This document shows, piece after piece, positions 8,575 through 18,360 of a stretch of DNA of 21,352 nucleotides. Origin of the DNA: Thalassiosira profunda (lineage: Eukaryota; Bacillariophyta; Thalassiosirophyceae; Thalassiosirales; Thalassiosiraceae); assembly GCA_036939355.1 (NCBI GenBank), contig JALLAP010000344.1, positions 1 to 21,352 on the forward strand, given 5' to 3'. Below the pieces are notes generated by a model. The model worked only from the letters and a program-made list of their open reading frames with translations, did not search any database and was not told where the DNA came from. Made by a program: the position numbers and the translations under genes. Positions within the stretch are counted from its first letter, which is position 1. Each line of letters starts with the position of its first letter.

Positions 8575-9555
8575 CTATCTCAGAGGTGGCATCTTCACCC
8601 CTCTTCCCCTCCGCAGCACCCACAACCCCGACACTCCCACCGCCACCAATGCATTCAAAGGCTTGACTTCCTCCGCGAAATCCCGCAGTGCATCGCCCAC
8701 ATTTCCCTGCGCCCCCGTAAGCATGGCCAAAAACGGCACGTTGCTCGTCGCCGCATCGTACTCCTCGGTCAGCGTCCCCCCCATTCCCCTCCTGAAGCGG
8801 CTGTCGGTGTGCGCCCCGCCAGCGAGGGCCACCATCGACGGCATGGCCAACCACAACCGCTGTGGCAGCGAAGGAACCAAAAAGGCGTTTCCAAGACCGA
8901 GGAGTCCAAAGGCCCAGAGGCCGGGATGGCGGGTGATCCGCTCCAATCCGTGCACGGGCCCATCGGCATCTTTGTTGTCCGTAAAATCGAAGGGGCATCT
9001 CACTTTCCAACCCCCCTCCTCCTGTGTTGCAGTTGATGCCGCGGCAGCTGGTTCCGATGCCACCGGCGAGGTGGCCAGTCTATTGTCGTTCTCGCCACCG
9101 GACACAAAGTGCACCGGGATCTGAATCTTCGGGGGGATTTGGGAGGCCATTCCCAGCCCCAAGCTCAGGCACGCAAAGCTCAGCACCCTCGCGCCCAGCG
9201 GCGCTGGCGCACTCAAGCTCCACAGCAGCGGCTCGGCATTTCTCACTTTGCGGAAGTAGCCGTAGAAGACGCTGCCCATCGCCGCGGTCGAGAGGGTGCC
9301 GTAGGCGGCGTGGTAGGCGTCGTCTCCAAATTCAGAGATGAGCCACGTCCTGTTTTCGCTCAATATGAAGTTCTCGGCGATGAAGAACGTCCAGCCGCCG
9401 ACGGCCCACTTCATGGGGGCGGAGAGGAGGGCGCGAGAGGCGGCCGGGGTCGCCATGGCGTTGGCGTTTGTCGGTGCACCACAGCGGAGGAAGAATGCGG
9501 GAGTGCCGCAACCAGTTGCAAAAAAAGTGAGCACAAAAATCGTGTGGCGGAGCAT
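8575..9555 (-). CDS. NnrU-like multi-pass membrane protein, probably plastid-targeted
   Basis: This single-exon protein is 326 aa from the start at 9555. The N-terminus (MLRHTIFVLTFFATGCGTPA then FFLRC) resembles a plastid signal peptide with an aromatic cleavage motif. Hydrophobic segments lie near residues 49-62, 85-100, 118-137, 212-228 and 300-313. The patterns ENRTWLISEFGDDAYHAAYG and GLERITRHPGLWAFG (about residues 203-217, His210) match the NnrU family, which includes plastid 15-cis-zeta-carotene isomerase. A carotenoid role is only a possibility. The ORF is open a further 128 codons upstream, but that stretch is antisense to the neighbouring gene and was rejected. Its 3' end converges with the lumen-protein gene with 81 bp between stops. 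Confidence 0.65.
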   Translation of the reverse strand: MLRHTIFVLTFFATGCGTPAFFLRCGAPTNANAMATPAASRALLSAPMKWAVGGWTFFIAENFILSENRTWLISEFGDDAYHAAYGTLSTAAMGSVFYGYFRKVRNAEPLLWSLSAPAPLGARVLSFACLSLGLGMASQIPPKIQIPVHFVSGGENDNRLATSPVASEPAAAASTATQEEGGWKVRCPFDFTDNKDADGPVHGLERITRHPGLWAFGLLGLGNAFLVPSLPQRLWLAMPSMVALAGGAHTDSRFRRGMGGTLTEEYDAATSNVPFLAMLTGAQGNVGDALRDFAEEVKPLNALVAVGVSGLWVLRRGRGVKMPPLR

Positions 9556-9609
9556 CTCACAGTCACAGCCACCCATTTCTCTCTCGGCCGGCCCGCCTGC
9601 ACCATCATC
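9556..9609. promoter_or_regulatory. Very short bidirectional promoter (54 bp between start codons)
   Basis: The NnrU-like gene starts at 9555 (-) and the proteasome-alpha-like gene at 9610 (+), so both promoters must lie in or overlap these 54 bp and the first exons. If either true start is further downstream, the gap is larger; an in-frame ATG at 9456 is the next candidate for the minus-strand gene. Confidence 0.5.
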
Positions 9610-10779
9610 ATGGCCGCCGCGTTGCTCTGGGGCTGCTCCGTCCTGCTGCAATCCGCCGCCGCCTCGCAGGCCTCGGACCTCCCGCACCGCGGCAACCCCG
9701 CCCAGGCCGCGGCCGAGGAGGCGCGCTACGCCGCCCTCCCCCCCACCGTCTTCGCCCCGGGCGGGCGGCTGCACGGAGTCGAGCGCGTGGCGCGGGAGGC
9801 GCTGCTGCTGGACGGCGACGCGGACGACGGGGAGGTGGCGTGCGGGGCGGTGGCGCTGCGCTGCGGCGGCACGGGCGGCGGGGAAGATGGGGAGTTTGCA
9901 GTGCTGGCGGGGATGGGGGCCGTCAGTCCGTTCTTGCACCGGGACGAGTTTTGTGCACCAAATAATGCAGAGGGCGGCGGAGGCGCCACCTACCTGCCTT
10001 TGGAAATGGACGAACCGACCACCAGTATATCGACACCGCTCTCCATACTATCTCCAACCCTGATCGCCGCAGCAGGCGGAAAGGCCATCGATTCGACCGT
10101 ACTGCTCCGAAGGGCGACGGAAGTGGCGCTGTCGATGTACGCCAACGACAACGGGGGCGTGGATTGGTTCGTCTCCCATTCACTGGAGGGCGCCGATGGA
10201 CACGACAACGTGGAGCCGTGGACGCTGGGAGGGGCCGCGGGCGTAGAAGCAACGGCATTGGCGCGACGGGTGGCCGACATGGCGCAGGGATCGACGCAGA
10301 GCCTTGGGGGGCGGTACGGTCGGATGCTCTCGAGTTCGTTGCTTGCAGTGGGAGCACGGACGCCCAGCAGTTCGGACGGAGACGCGCTTGTCATGTGGCG
10401 AGTGGACCCGACGGGCCAATTCTGGAGAGTGGATGCGTCTGCGGTAGGAAGGGGCGCACTCGATGTGGAATCGGAGTTGCTTTCCCGGATACGAAGCTGG
10501 AAGAAAGAGCAATCTGATCCAAGCAATTTGGACGCATCAGAAGGCAATGTACTTCATGAAGATGTGAGAGCGTATCTAGGAATGTTCTCTGTCGACGAAG
10601 CGGTGGAGATTGCAAAAGATTGCCTTGTCAAAGGCATAATGAAGAGCAGGAGAGTTGCAACGACGAGCGAGAAAATGGACATGGAGCGAATAGAACGTGG
10701 CTTGAGGAAGAGGATCCGGGCGGTGGCCATCCGATCCGGCTCGCTCGATAGATCGAAACCGCGCATTGAGGTCTTTTGA
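9610..10779 (+). CDS. Divergent proteasome alpha-subunit-like protein with apparent signal peptide
   Basis: This single-exon protein is 389 aa. Residues 46-64 (TVFAPGGRLHGVERVAREA) resemble the proteasome alpha signature T-x-FSP-x-GRL-x-QVEYAxxA, but Gln-Val-Glu-Tyr-Ala is replaced. Later parts also fit an alpha fold: RRVADMAQGSTQ with RYGRMLSSSLLAVG, then VMWRVDPTGQFWRVDASAVG (about 261-280), and FSVDEAVEIAKDCLVKGI (about 326-343). Before the domain is a hydrophobic MAAALLWGCSVLLQSAAAS stretch like a signal peptide, which no canonical 20S alpha subunit has. Two insertions lengthen it beyond the usual ~250 aa. I infer a specialised paralogue, possibly secretory or plastid-directed, rather than a core 20S subunit. 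The start at 9610 is preferred because upstream in-frame codons overlap the divergent neighbour. Confidence 0.6.
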   Translation: MAAALLWGCSVLLQSAAASQASDLPHRGNPAQAAAEEARYAALPPTVFAPGGRLHGVERVAREALLLDGDADDGEVACGAVALRCGGTGGGEDGEFAVLAGMGAVSPFLHRDEFCAPNNAEGGGGATYLPLEMDEPTTSISTPLSILSPTLIAAAGGKAIDSTVLLRRATEVALSMYANDNGGVDWFVSHSLEGADGHDNVEPWTLGGAAGVEATALARRVADMAQGSTQSLGGRYGRMLSSSLLAVGARTPSSSDGDALVMWRVDPTGQFWRVDASAVGRGALDVESELLSRIRSWKKEQSDPSNLDASEGNVLHEDVRAYLGMFSVDEAVEIAKDCLVKGIMKSRRVATTSEKMDMERIERGLRKRIRAVAIRSGSLDRSKPRIEVF

Positions 10780-11293
10780 TCTAATATATCTTGAGGGAAC
10801 GCGTTAACGCTAACGCTGATCGAGATGAAGCCATCCCTTGACCTTTTTGCTTCGATCAAGACTGCGTTGTGGAAATAAAACAGGCGAGGCGAGCGCTCGC
10901 AATAAGTGCAATTCGTCAGCAAATGCACTTTGCGAGGTGCACCTCGGGAATTTGCGTACAAAAGAGTGCAAGGTCAGATTAGGCCAGGGTGCACTGACTT
11001 TATTTGCACTGTATGAATTCCCACGCATGTACGTATTCTTCCCCCCGCCCGACTTTGTCGGTCGTCTCTGGAATCGCCGCGCTGACACCGATGCCATTCT
11101 CTGCTTCCACACCTTCCCTTCATCGGCGCTCTTGTATTGGCATCATTGCAGCAAAGGCCGAATTGTTCCCTCGGCGGCGGCGTCATGAGCGAGCATCCTC
11201 GCTCCCCCCCACCTCGCATAAAACATCGGCACTCGGCACCGCGGCTCAAACATCACCCAAGTTGAGGCATCGAATGAGCACATCACCATCAAG
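10780..11293. other. Intergenic region upstream of first GLTP gene
   Basis: No convincing gene is seen in these 514 bp. There is an AATAAA-like string near 10876, possibly a polyadenylation signal for the upstream gene, and a small palindromic stretch (ACGCGTTAACGCTAACGCT) near 10799-10818. The remainder is presumably 3' UTR and the GLTP promoter. Confidence 0.5.
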
Positions 11294-12310
11294 ATGAAAA
11301 GAGAGATTAATCGACTCGCGAAGATCTTCAGCGCCGAGATCCGCCTCGCCTCGTCCGCCGTGGCCATCCTGCGACGCAACGTCCTGGTCGTTGCGTTCCT
11401 GGCACTCGTCCTGCTCGCCGGCAAGGGCGTTACCGAGGCGCGCCTGTCATTGACGTCGCTCCCATCCCTGCGAGGCGGATACGCCGCCCTCGCGCCGCCA
11501 ATACCCGTTCAGAAGAGTCCTCCGAGGCATGCGCTGTTCGGCGCGATCAATCTCCAGCGGACCATCACCCACATTGGTAGCAAGATACAGTCGGAGACGA
11601 GCAGGCAATGGAATGGCTTCGCTTCCTCCGTTGGAAGGATCTTCTCGAGAGAGGAGATCGCAGGTGCAGGGAATCTAGACGATGTATTGAGGGCGTTCAA
11701 GTCTGTCCTCAATGGTAGCGAGGTGGACATGGCCCAGCTGCTCAAGGCCTGCCGAGCACATCTACTGCTGATGAAATCCGGAGGTACCGTGTTGCGCGTG
11801 ATAGCCAAAGATTTGGAGGGCAACATCGACAAGGCAGAAGCAATGTTCAAGAAGCTACGCAAAGAAGACAGAAGATACCTCGCCTCGCTTTTAGAAGCGG
11901 AGCGAGCGAGCGGAATACACGATGGCAACTCGCTTCAATCCGAGTCCGCTGCTGTCGGCCTCCTCTGGATTCGACGGTCGCTCGCTTTTCAGCTCGATTT
12001 GTATGCATCGCTCATCCCGGCCAACGGTCGACATCCGAAAGATGCGGCGATGGACGCATACTATAAAACATTGTCGCCGTATCACGGTTGGATGTTGCAA
12101 AAAGCCTTTCCGCTGTCGTTCTCCTCGATGCCGGATAGAAAAGTGTTCCTTGCCAAGTTTGGCGGACGGGAACCTGACGACCTGGACGAGGCGTACGAAA
12201 GGGATATCACGAAGAAGCTAAAGGAGCTCGTTGCTACGTGGGAGCCAATCATTGATGTATGGAGCAACGAGTTTGAGCGGCTGGACTTGGAGGATCCCCG
12301 GCGGGTGTAG
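11294..12310 (+). CDS. Glycolipid transfer protein (GLTP) domain protein with N-terminal membrane segment
   Basis: This single-exon protein is 338 aa. A basic N-terminus and hydrophobic segment (about residues 29-43, NVLVVAFLALVLLAG) suggest a signal anchor or targeting sequence, unusual for soluble GLTP proteins. The GLTP domain spans about 127-335. It shows IAKDLEGNIDKAEAMFKK with the Asp-x3-Asn-x2-Lys headgroup triad (D173, N177, K180), GLLWIRRSLAFQ with the sugar-stacking Trp (W225), and SPYHGWMLQKAF with the essential His (H264). The Asn in the triad fits glycolipid-type rather than ceramide-phosphate-type proteins. It should move sphingolipids or glycolipids between membranes. It is the upstream member of a tandem pair and shares the C-terminal LDLED-x-RRV with its neighbour. 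Confidence 0.88.
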   Translation: MKREINRLAKIFSAEIRLASSAVAILRRNVLVVAFLALVLLAGKGVTEARLSLTSLPSLRGGYAALAPPIPVQKSPPRHALFGAINLQRTITHIGSKIQSETSRQWNGFASSVGRIFSREEIAGAGNLDDVLRAFKSVLNGSEVDMAQLLKACRAHLLLMKSGGTVLRVIAKDLEGNIDKAEAMFKKLRKEDRRYLASLLEAERASGIHDGNSLQSESAAVGLLWIRRSLAFQLDLYASLIPANGRHPKDAAMDAYYKTLSPYHGWMLQKAFPLSFSSMPDRKVFLAKFGGREPDDLDEAYERDITKKLKELVATWEPIIDVWSNEFERLDLEDPRRV

Positions 12311-12996
12311 GCAGATAGAGCACCGGTATCCCGCTAAAATGTACATATCATCTTAGATACCTAGTTATTGATAAGTTTCGGATAGAAACTACGCCTGGCA
12401 TTGCAAACAAGACGCCTGAGGTCCCTCCTCTGCGCCCGTTGGTCAGCATCCGGAGAGCTCGCTGCCTCACCTTCCTTGCTTCTCTTTGCAACTCTTTCAC
12501 TCTTTCCACTCTTTCCCGCCAAAAACACCTCGGCGTTTTTTTAGGGGTAAACAAATCATTAAGTAAAGAGTGGTACGAATCTTGGCGTATCATAATGTTG
12601 AAGAATTGGGACTTCTTCCGTGTCACCTATTTGCATTTTGTGTATTCCTTCTTGAGGAGGTGAAGCCAAAAGAAGAGGAAGCCGGGCGTCAAAGACGCGG
12701 TGAGCGGCCACCACCTCGCCTCTTCGTCGGCACTTCGGTTGTCAACCCTGAGAACGTCACCCCACCCCGCGCCCAGCCCCTTGCTTTCAAGTCATTCCCG
12801 AGAGTCGGGAATCGGCGCAGGAATATCGGCGTCAACTCAGTGTAGGTGGCGCGAGCCGAAATTTCGACACTCTTCACCTCGCCATCGATTGGCGACGGCT
12901 CTCCTGCGAGTGGGCATTTCATGTGAAAGAGGCGCACAATAATCACACACTCATTGCAAATAGGCGGCGACGACGACCAATAGAACACTTGCAACC
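12311..12996. other. Intergenic region between the two GLTP genes
   Basis: No gene is supported in these 686 bp. It holds an E2F-like site (TTTCCCGCCAAAAA, 12512-12525), a T-rich run near 12536-12542, and the promoter and leader of the second GLTP gene. The frame upstream of the second GLTP start is closed by a stop about 33 bp before it. Confidence 0.55.
12512..12525 (+). promoter_or_regulatory. E2F-like site
   Basis: TTTCCCGCCAAAAA is a full match to the E2F/DP consensus. It lies about 470 bp upstream of the second GLTP start and about 200 bp after the first GLTP stop, so its target is unclear. Confidence 0.3.
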
Positions 12997-13797
12997 ATGA
13001 TTGCCGAGCGGGCGCTCCACACGTACTCCAACGGGACCCTCAACGAGCTCGAGCTCGACGGATATTGCGACTTCGGCTTCCCGCTTGTGTCTTCCCGATC
13101 CCACGCCATCGCGGCGACGCTCCCCCGCGTTTCGAGCAGCAAACTGGACCTCCGATCGAGCCGGCTCGACGAGGTGATCCGGACGTTCGCCAAGGTGTTC
13201 GACGGGCGGGAGATTGATACCGCCAAACTTCTCAAAGCGATCCGAGCTCATCTCGAGCTGATGAAGGCGGGAGGCTCCGCGCTGTGCCTCGTGGCGAAGG
13301 ATCTGGAGAACAACCTTTGCAAGGTCGAGGCGCTCTTTCGGAAGTCGCCGAGGGAGTGCAAGACGCTCGCCTCTTTGTTGGAGCTCGAGCGGAACAGCGG
13401 TGCACATGATGGGAACGTCCTCCGGGATCCCTCGGCGGCGATGGGGTTGCTGTGGATACGGCGGTCGCTGGCCTTTCAATCGCACCTGTTTGGGTCCATC
13501 CTCCCTCCCGACGGGGACCATCCCAAGGACGCTGCCCGCGAAGCCTACAACGAGCACCTATCGCCGTATCACGGGTGGATGCTACGAACGATCTTTCCTA
13601 CATCTCTCTCCCAAATGCCGCACCGCAGTACCTTCATATCCAAGTTTGGCGAGGTAGATCCAGAGGAGCTAGACCACGAGCACGAGACCAAGGTTGTCAG
13701 GAAACTGCGGGCCCTCATTGGGACGTTGGAGCCGTTGCTTAGCGCGTGGAAGGAGAGTTTTGAGGCTTTGGACTTGGAAGATACCCGAAGAGTATAA
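12997..13797 (+). CDS. Glycolipid transfer protein (GLTP) domain protein, second tandem copy
   Basis: This single-exon protein is 266 aa and a paralogue of the preceding gene. The GLTP domain (about residues 55-262) keeps VAKDLENNLCKVEALFRK with Asp-x3-Asn-x2-Lys (D102, N106, K109), GLLWIRRSLAFQ (W153), SPYHGWMLRTIF (H192) and the C-terminal LDLEDTRRV. It lacks the hydrophobic N-terminal segment of its neighbour and so is predicted to be soluble. Sequence similarity and the same orientation indicate a tandem duplication followed by change of location. The ATG at 12997 follows a close in-frame stop, so this start is well supported unless a small upstream exon exists. Confidence 0.88.
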   Translation: MIAERALHTYSNGTLNELELDGYCDFGFPLVSSRSHAIAATLPRVSSSKLDLRSSRLDEVIRTFAKVFDGREIDTAKLLKAIRAHLELMKAGGSALCLVAKDLENNLCKVEALFRKSPRECKTLASLLELERNSGAHDGNVLRDPSAAMGLLWIRRSLAFQSHLFGSILPPDGDHPKDAAREAYNEHLSPYHGWMLRTIFPTSLSQMPHRSTFISKFGEVDPEELDHEHETKVVRKLRALIGTLEPLLSAWKESFEALDLEDTRRV

Positions 13798-14284
13798 AGC
13801 AAGTTCTTCCTCCCTCAACAAAGCAAGATAGAATGCACACAATGCCAAGCTCCTCAAGACATAGAATAGACCGGGGAACCTAATGAGCTAGTCATGTACA
13901 TAAGAATTGATTGCAATGGCTGCAATCTGCTTTGGGAATTTGATGGGTCGTCAGGAGTAGGAGCTTCTCTTTCGGTAGGTCAGAAATTTACCTACGTACG
14001 CTGTACGATACCTGGTACGACCACTCTAGCTTTCACCTCACCTTCCAGTAGGCCTTTGGGATTAGGGGGGGCGTGGGGGCCCCCACCTACAGCACGTGGG
14101 GACCCCCCTCTAGCTTCCCCTAACAAAACCCCGCTGGAGGCAGATCCAAAGCTAGTGCCGTTTGTTAGGGGGTGGGGCCCACGTGGGGAGTCCCCGCCTT
14201 TGGCACGAAATCTCCCCCCTAATCCCAAAGGCCTACCTTCCAGTTCCAGCTCGCTTCCCGCCGGCCCCTCACTGCACATCAACC
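13798..14284. other. Intergenic region between second GLTP and right uL3
   Basis: This 487-bp gap contains the inner boundary of the right duplication arm near 13977 and the 185-bp transposon-like element at 14050-14234. Bases 13798-13976 show nothing recognisable apart from ATTGCAA-like motifs near 13911. Bases 14245-14284 are the immediate uL3 leader, pyrimidine-rich before AACCATGG. Confidence 0.6.
14050..14234. mobile_element. Small inverted-repeat transposon-like element (MITE), 185 bp, with 10-bp target duplication
   Basis: Perfect 21-bp terminal inverted repeats lie at 14050-14070 and 14214-14234 (AGGCCTTTGGGATTAGG… and its complement). They are flanked by the direct repeat ACCTTCCAGT at 14040-14049 and 14235-14244. 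Internal segments also pair, for example CCCCTAACAAA with TTTGTTAGGGG and CTAGCTT with AAGCTAG, so the whole element can fold into a long hairpin. It has no coding capacity. A 10-bp duplication falls in the range of Mutator-like elements, but the family is only inferred. It is absent from the matching left-arm position and ends about 50 bp before the uL3 start. Confidence 0.9.
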
Positions 14285-15906
14285 ATGGCGACGCTCCTCG
14301 CCTCCCGGAGGCTCCTCGCCTCCCGCCAGAGGGCCACCCGCCCCCTCACGTCCCTCCTGGACCAACTCTCCCTGGGTGGGAGTTCGACGGGCGGCGGTGA
14401 TCGGCAGCGGCAGCCCTACTCGACCACACCTCGCGTCCACAAAATTCACACTGTGCATGCCGAGGACGCCCCGCCTCTTCCCGAGGAGGAGATCCAGAAA
14501 ATCATCGACGAGGAGCTCGCCGCGTTGTCAAATGATAAGAAAGAGCTGGGGAAGGGGTCGCAATATTGGCGGAATTATACTCCGGAGCGGGAGCAGTCTC
14601 CGACCCGGGCTGCAACTGCCACCAGCGGCGGATTGCAAAACGCTCAAGTCCGCAACTACTCGACCACCCCGCCCCTCCACAAACTCCACACCGTCCACGC
14701 CGAGGACGCCGAACCCCTCCCCGAGGACGAGATCCAGAAAATCATCGACGAGGAGCTCGCCGCGATGGCCGAGGAGAAGGAACGCCGGGAGTACCGCGAC
14801 TGGAAGCCCGGCCAGCGCAAGCGCCCCCTCGTCATGTCCTACCGCCTCGAGGACTTCGAGGAGGAGATGAGCGACGCGCCCAAGTGGACCCTGAGGGACA
14901 AGCGCTGCGGCGCCTTGGCCATCAAATTGGGCATGCTCCCCATCTGGGACGACTGGGGGGAGCGCCATCCCTGCACGGCCTTGTATCTGGACAACAACGT
15001 GGTTGTTCAAAACAAGACGATCGACAGCCACGGGTACAATTCCGTTCAGATCGGGGCGGGGGAGCGCAAGGCGAAGAACGTGACGAAGCCGCTCATGTTC
15101 CACTACGCCAAGTTCGGGGTGGACGAGCACCCCCCCTACCTCGTCCGTGAGTTCCGTGTAACGACGGAAGAGGCCATGCCAGAGCCAGGGACGCAGATCC
15201 ACGCGCGACACTTCGTCCCGGGGCAGAACGTGGACGTGGCGGGGATTACCAAGGGGAAGGGGTTTCAGGGAGGGATCAAGCGGTGGGGCTTCGCGGGGAT
15301 GCCCGCGAGCCACGGCACGAGCAAGAGCCATCGGGCCATTGGTAGTACGGTGAGTGCCCTTGCGGTGTTGTCTGACTGGGGGGGAGGGGAAAGGATTATA
15401 CCACTTTACTTCACTTTGACCTGAAGCGGAAGCATGTGTCGAAGAAAACAGCAGTCTCTAATGATTCTCCTCGGGATTGATTGCATTTGGTGTTGCCATC
15501 TTTCGCCTACCTCATCTGACAACGCATCCTCTGTTCACTCCCACAGGGCATGTGTCAAGATCCCGGGCGGGTCTTCAAGGGCAAGAAAATGCCCGGACGG
15601 ATGGGAGGAAAGCGGGTCACCAAACAAAACCTGAGAATCGTCAAAATCGACCGCGGACGGAACATCATCTACGTCAAAGGGGCCGTGCCGGGGAACAAGG
15701 GCGAGTTCGTGGAGCTTCGGGATGCCGTGAAGCGGCCGCTGTTCGGGACGGACAAATGCGAGGGCGGGAAGGACAGCGCCTTCCCTCCCCTGCCGACCTT
15801 TGCGTACGAGGACGGGGTCGATGGGTGCGGAGAGGCGGGGCACGAGATCATGATGCCCATACAGGAGCAGGATCCGTTTGAGATACTGGAGGACAGCGAT
15901 ATGTAA
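14285..15906 (+). CDS. Organellar (probably mitochondrial) ribosomal protein uL3, right copy
   Basis: Exons 14285..15349 and 15547..15906 encode 474 aa. The L3 domain is almost identical to the left copy, including [19 protein letters not shown] and [16 protein letters not shown] across the intron. The second exon differs by about eight bases in 360. The presequence-like N-terminus and the duplicated YSTTP…[12 protein letters not shown] unit are also present (about residues 45-82 and 125-162). Most differences fall in the linker between the two units. It is followed 36 bp downstream by the stop codon of the convergent esterase gene. The start matches the left copy; an upstream in-frame ATG inside the transposon-like element was rejected. 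Confidence 0.92.
15350..15546 (+). other. uL3 intron, right copy (197 nt)
   Basis: This phase-0 GTGAGT…CCACAG intron is in the same position as in the left copy. Confidence 0.85.
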
Positions 15907-15942
15907 CTAGATCTGCATGTGTTCTATCTGGCAAACAAGTAG

Positions 15943-16707
15943 TTAGCAGAGATCTTTCCACAATGGGGCTTCCAATGGGATTCCGCTCTCTCCGCTTTTG
16001 CCATCGCCATCCATTGGCAACAACTGCGGAAAGTCCGATCTCAGCACATCTTTGACAGCCTCGAAGAGTAACTTGTTTCCCGATCCATTGAGATGCAAGC
16101 CATCGTCCAAATTCTTTCCATACGTTTCTTCGCCCTCGTTCCCGCCCAGGCGAGAGAACGCATCCACCACCGAGCATCCCAGTTCCTTTGCGACGGACTT
16201 CACCCGATCGCCGTACTGTTTGGTCACGCCATTTGTTCTCGGGGCGAGCTCGCCAAAGTTCTCCATGCAAAAGTTGTTCCACATTGTCTGGGACACTGGC
16301 GGTGGCGTGACAAGTAGAATGGGTGGCTTATCTCCCTGAAATCTTCCTCCGATCGATGCCACGATCTCCTTGATGTTGGCCTCGTATTCGTCGATGGGCA
16401 CGTGTTGGCAATGTTCCATTTCACTCGGCAGCGATGCATCGTTCGATCCCAACAGCACTGTTACGAACAAGGGCTGCCCCACACGTGTTGCAGCATCGCC
16501 TTTATCAGGCCCAAACACGGAGGGGAGGAGTTGCAGCGCCATCCGCGAGGTGTACCCGCTGAACCCTCTATTCAAGACGTCCGCACGTCTTGTGTATTCG
16601 TTTGCAAGTAAGCCCGCCCATCCCGGAGATTTTCCGCCGTAACTGAAGCCCTGTTGGGTGATGGAGTCCCCGAACAGGACGATGGAGGGTCTCATTCTTA
16701 GCATCAT
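15943..16707 (-). CDS. SGNH/GDSL hydrolase, isoamyl acetate-hydrolysing esterase-like
   Basis: This single-exon protein is 254 aa and close to full family length. It has block I FGDSITQQGF (Ser15 nucleophile), the block II Gly in NRGFSGYTSR (about 47-55), block III LLGSNDAS (Asn89) and block V DDGLHLNGSGN (Asp202, His205). This set matches the IAH1-like cytosolic esterases, which hydrolyse short acyl esters; the substrate here is unknown. It runs against uL3 (stops 36 bp apart) and diverges from cyclophilin across about 218 bp. The start could be any of three close Met codons. The left arm retains only codons 2-7, so this gene is single-copy within the window. Confidence 0.88.
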   Translation of the reverse strand: MMLRMRPSIVLFGDSITQQGFSYGGKSPGWAGLLANEYTRRADVLNRGFSGYTSRMALQLLPSVFGPDKGDAATRVGQPLFVTVLLGSNDASLPSEMEHCQHVPIDEYEANIKEIVASIGGRFQGDKPPILLVTPPPVSQTMWNNFCMENFGELAPRTNGVTKQYGDRVKSVAKELGCSVVDAFSRLGGNEGEETYGKNLDDGLHLNGSGNKLLFEAVKDVLRSDFPQLLPMDGDGKSGESGIPLEAPLWKDLC

Positions 16708-16925
16708 CGGCTAAGCTGTTGTTGGTTGTTGACTCTGAGAGAGTAACAAAAATATCCTCCAAAAAATCCCGGGGTACAATAATCTACGTAGGAATAGTAC
16801 GAATGCGAAGGAAAATCTTGTGCGGCTGAGATTTGTGGCCCTCTCCGCTCTCGCCCACCCCACAACAACAGCACAAAGATCCACCCTCGCGTATCAAGGC
16901 CCTATCGCTATCCTTCAACTCCAAG
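16708..16925. promoter_or_regulatory. Bidirectional promoter region, esterase and right cyclophilin
   Basis: The 218 bp between divergent starts hold both promoters. Only patches, such as GTGCGAAGGAAA and the 30 bp before the cyclophilin ATG, resemble the left arm, where the divergent partner gene is gone. Confidence 0.5.
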
Positions 16926-18033
<1,108 letters not shown>

Positions 18034-18269
18034 TAATATTGCACTGGAGAGAACATGCTGGAATGCCAACATTGACACTGAGCAACAAAGACGGAATGGG
18101 GGTGCTTCGGTCACATACCGGTAACAGCAAAGTATGAGTTCAAATAGCCTTTGTAGCAACTGCGCGCCGATAGTCATTCTTGTAGCAACAACGCATAATC
18201 TCGACTCCCTCGAGGAGTCAGGGGCGTGGGTGTATGGGAGAGTCGAGGCTGGTCGAGGGCATTGAGCTA

Positions 18270-18281
18270 TTTTGGCGGGAA
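18270..18281 (+). promoter_or_regulatory. E2F-like site upstream of TYW3-Kelch (right)
   Basis: TTTTGGCGGGAA is the reverse-orientation E2F consensus. Its distance to the start codon (about 210 bp) matches the left arm even though most flanking sequence has diverged. Confidence 0.35.
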
Positions 18282-18360
18282 GGGAACACTTTTTTTTAGC
18301 GCCTGGCCTCCCGCCTCTCTCCCACAACCTCACGCCAAAGGGAATGACGTCCTCACGCTC

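Noticed and set aside
9109..9609. A 167-codon N-terminal extension of the proteasome-alpha-like protein
   Set aside because: It lies antisense to the NnrU-like coding region, has Arg/Gly-rich shadow composition, and precedes a good start with a hydrophobic leader.
9556..9939. N-terminal extension of the NnrU-like protein to 454 aa
   Set aside because: It is antisense to the proteasome-alpha-like gene and low-complexity; the start at 9555 gives a targeting-like N-terminus.
10780..11293. tRNA or other RNA gene in the intergenic spacer
   Set aside because: No tRNA B-box-like GGTTCGAATCC or cloverleaf pattern was found by eye.
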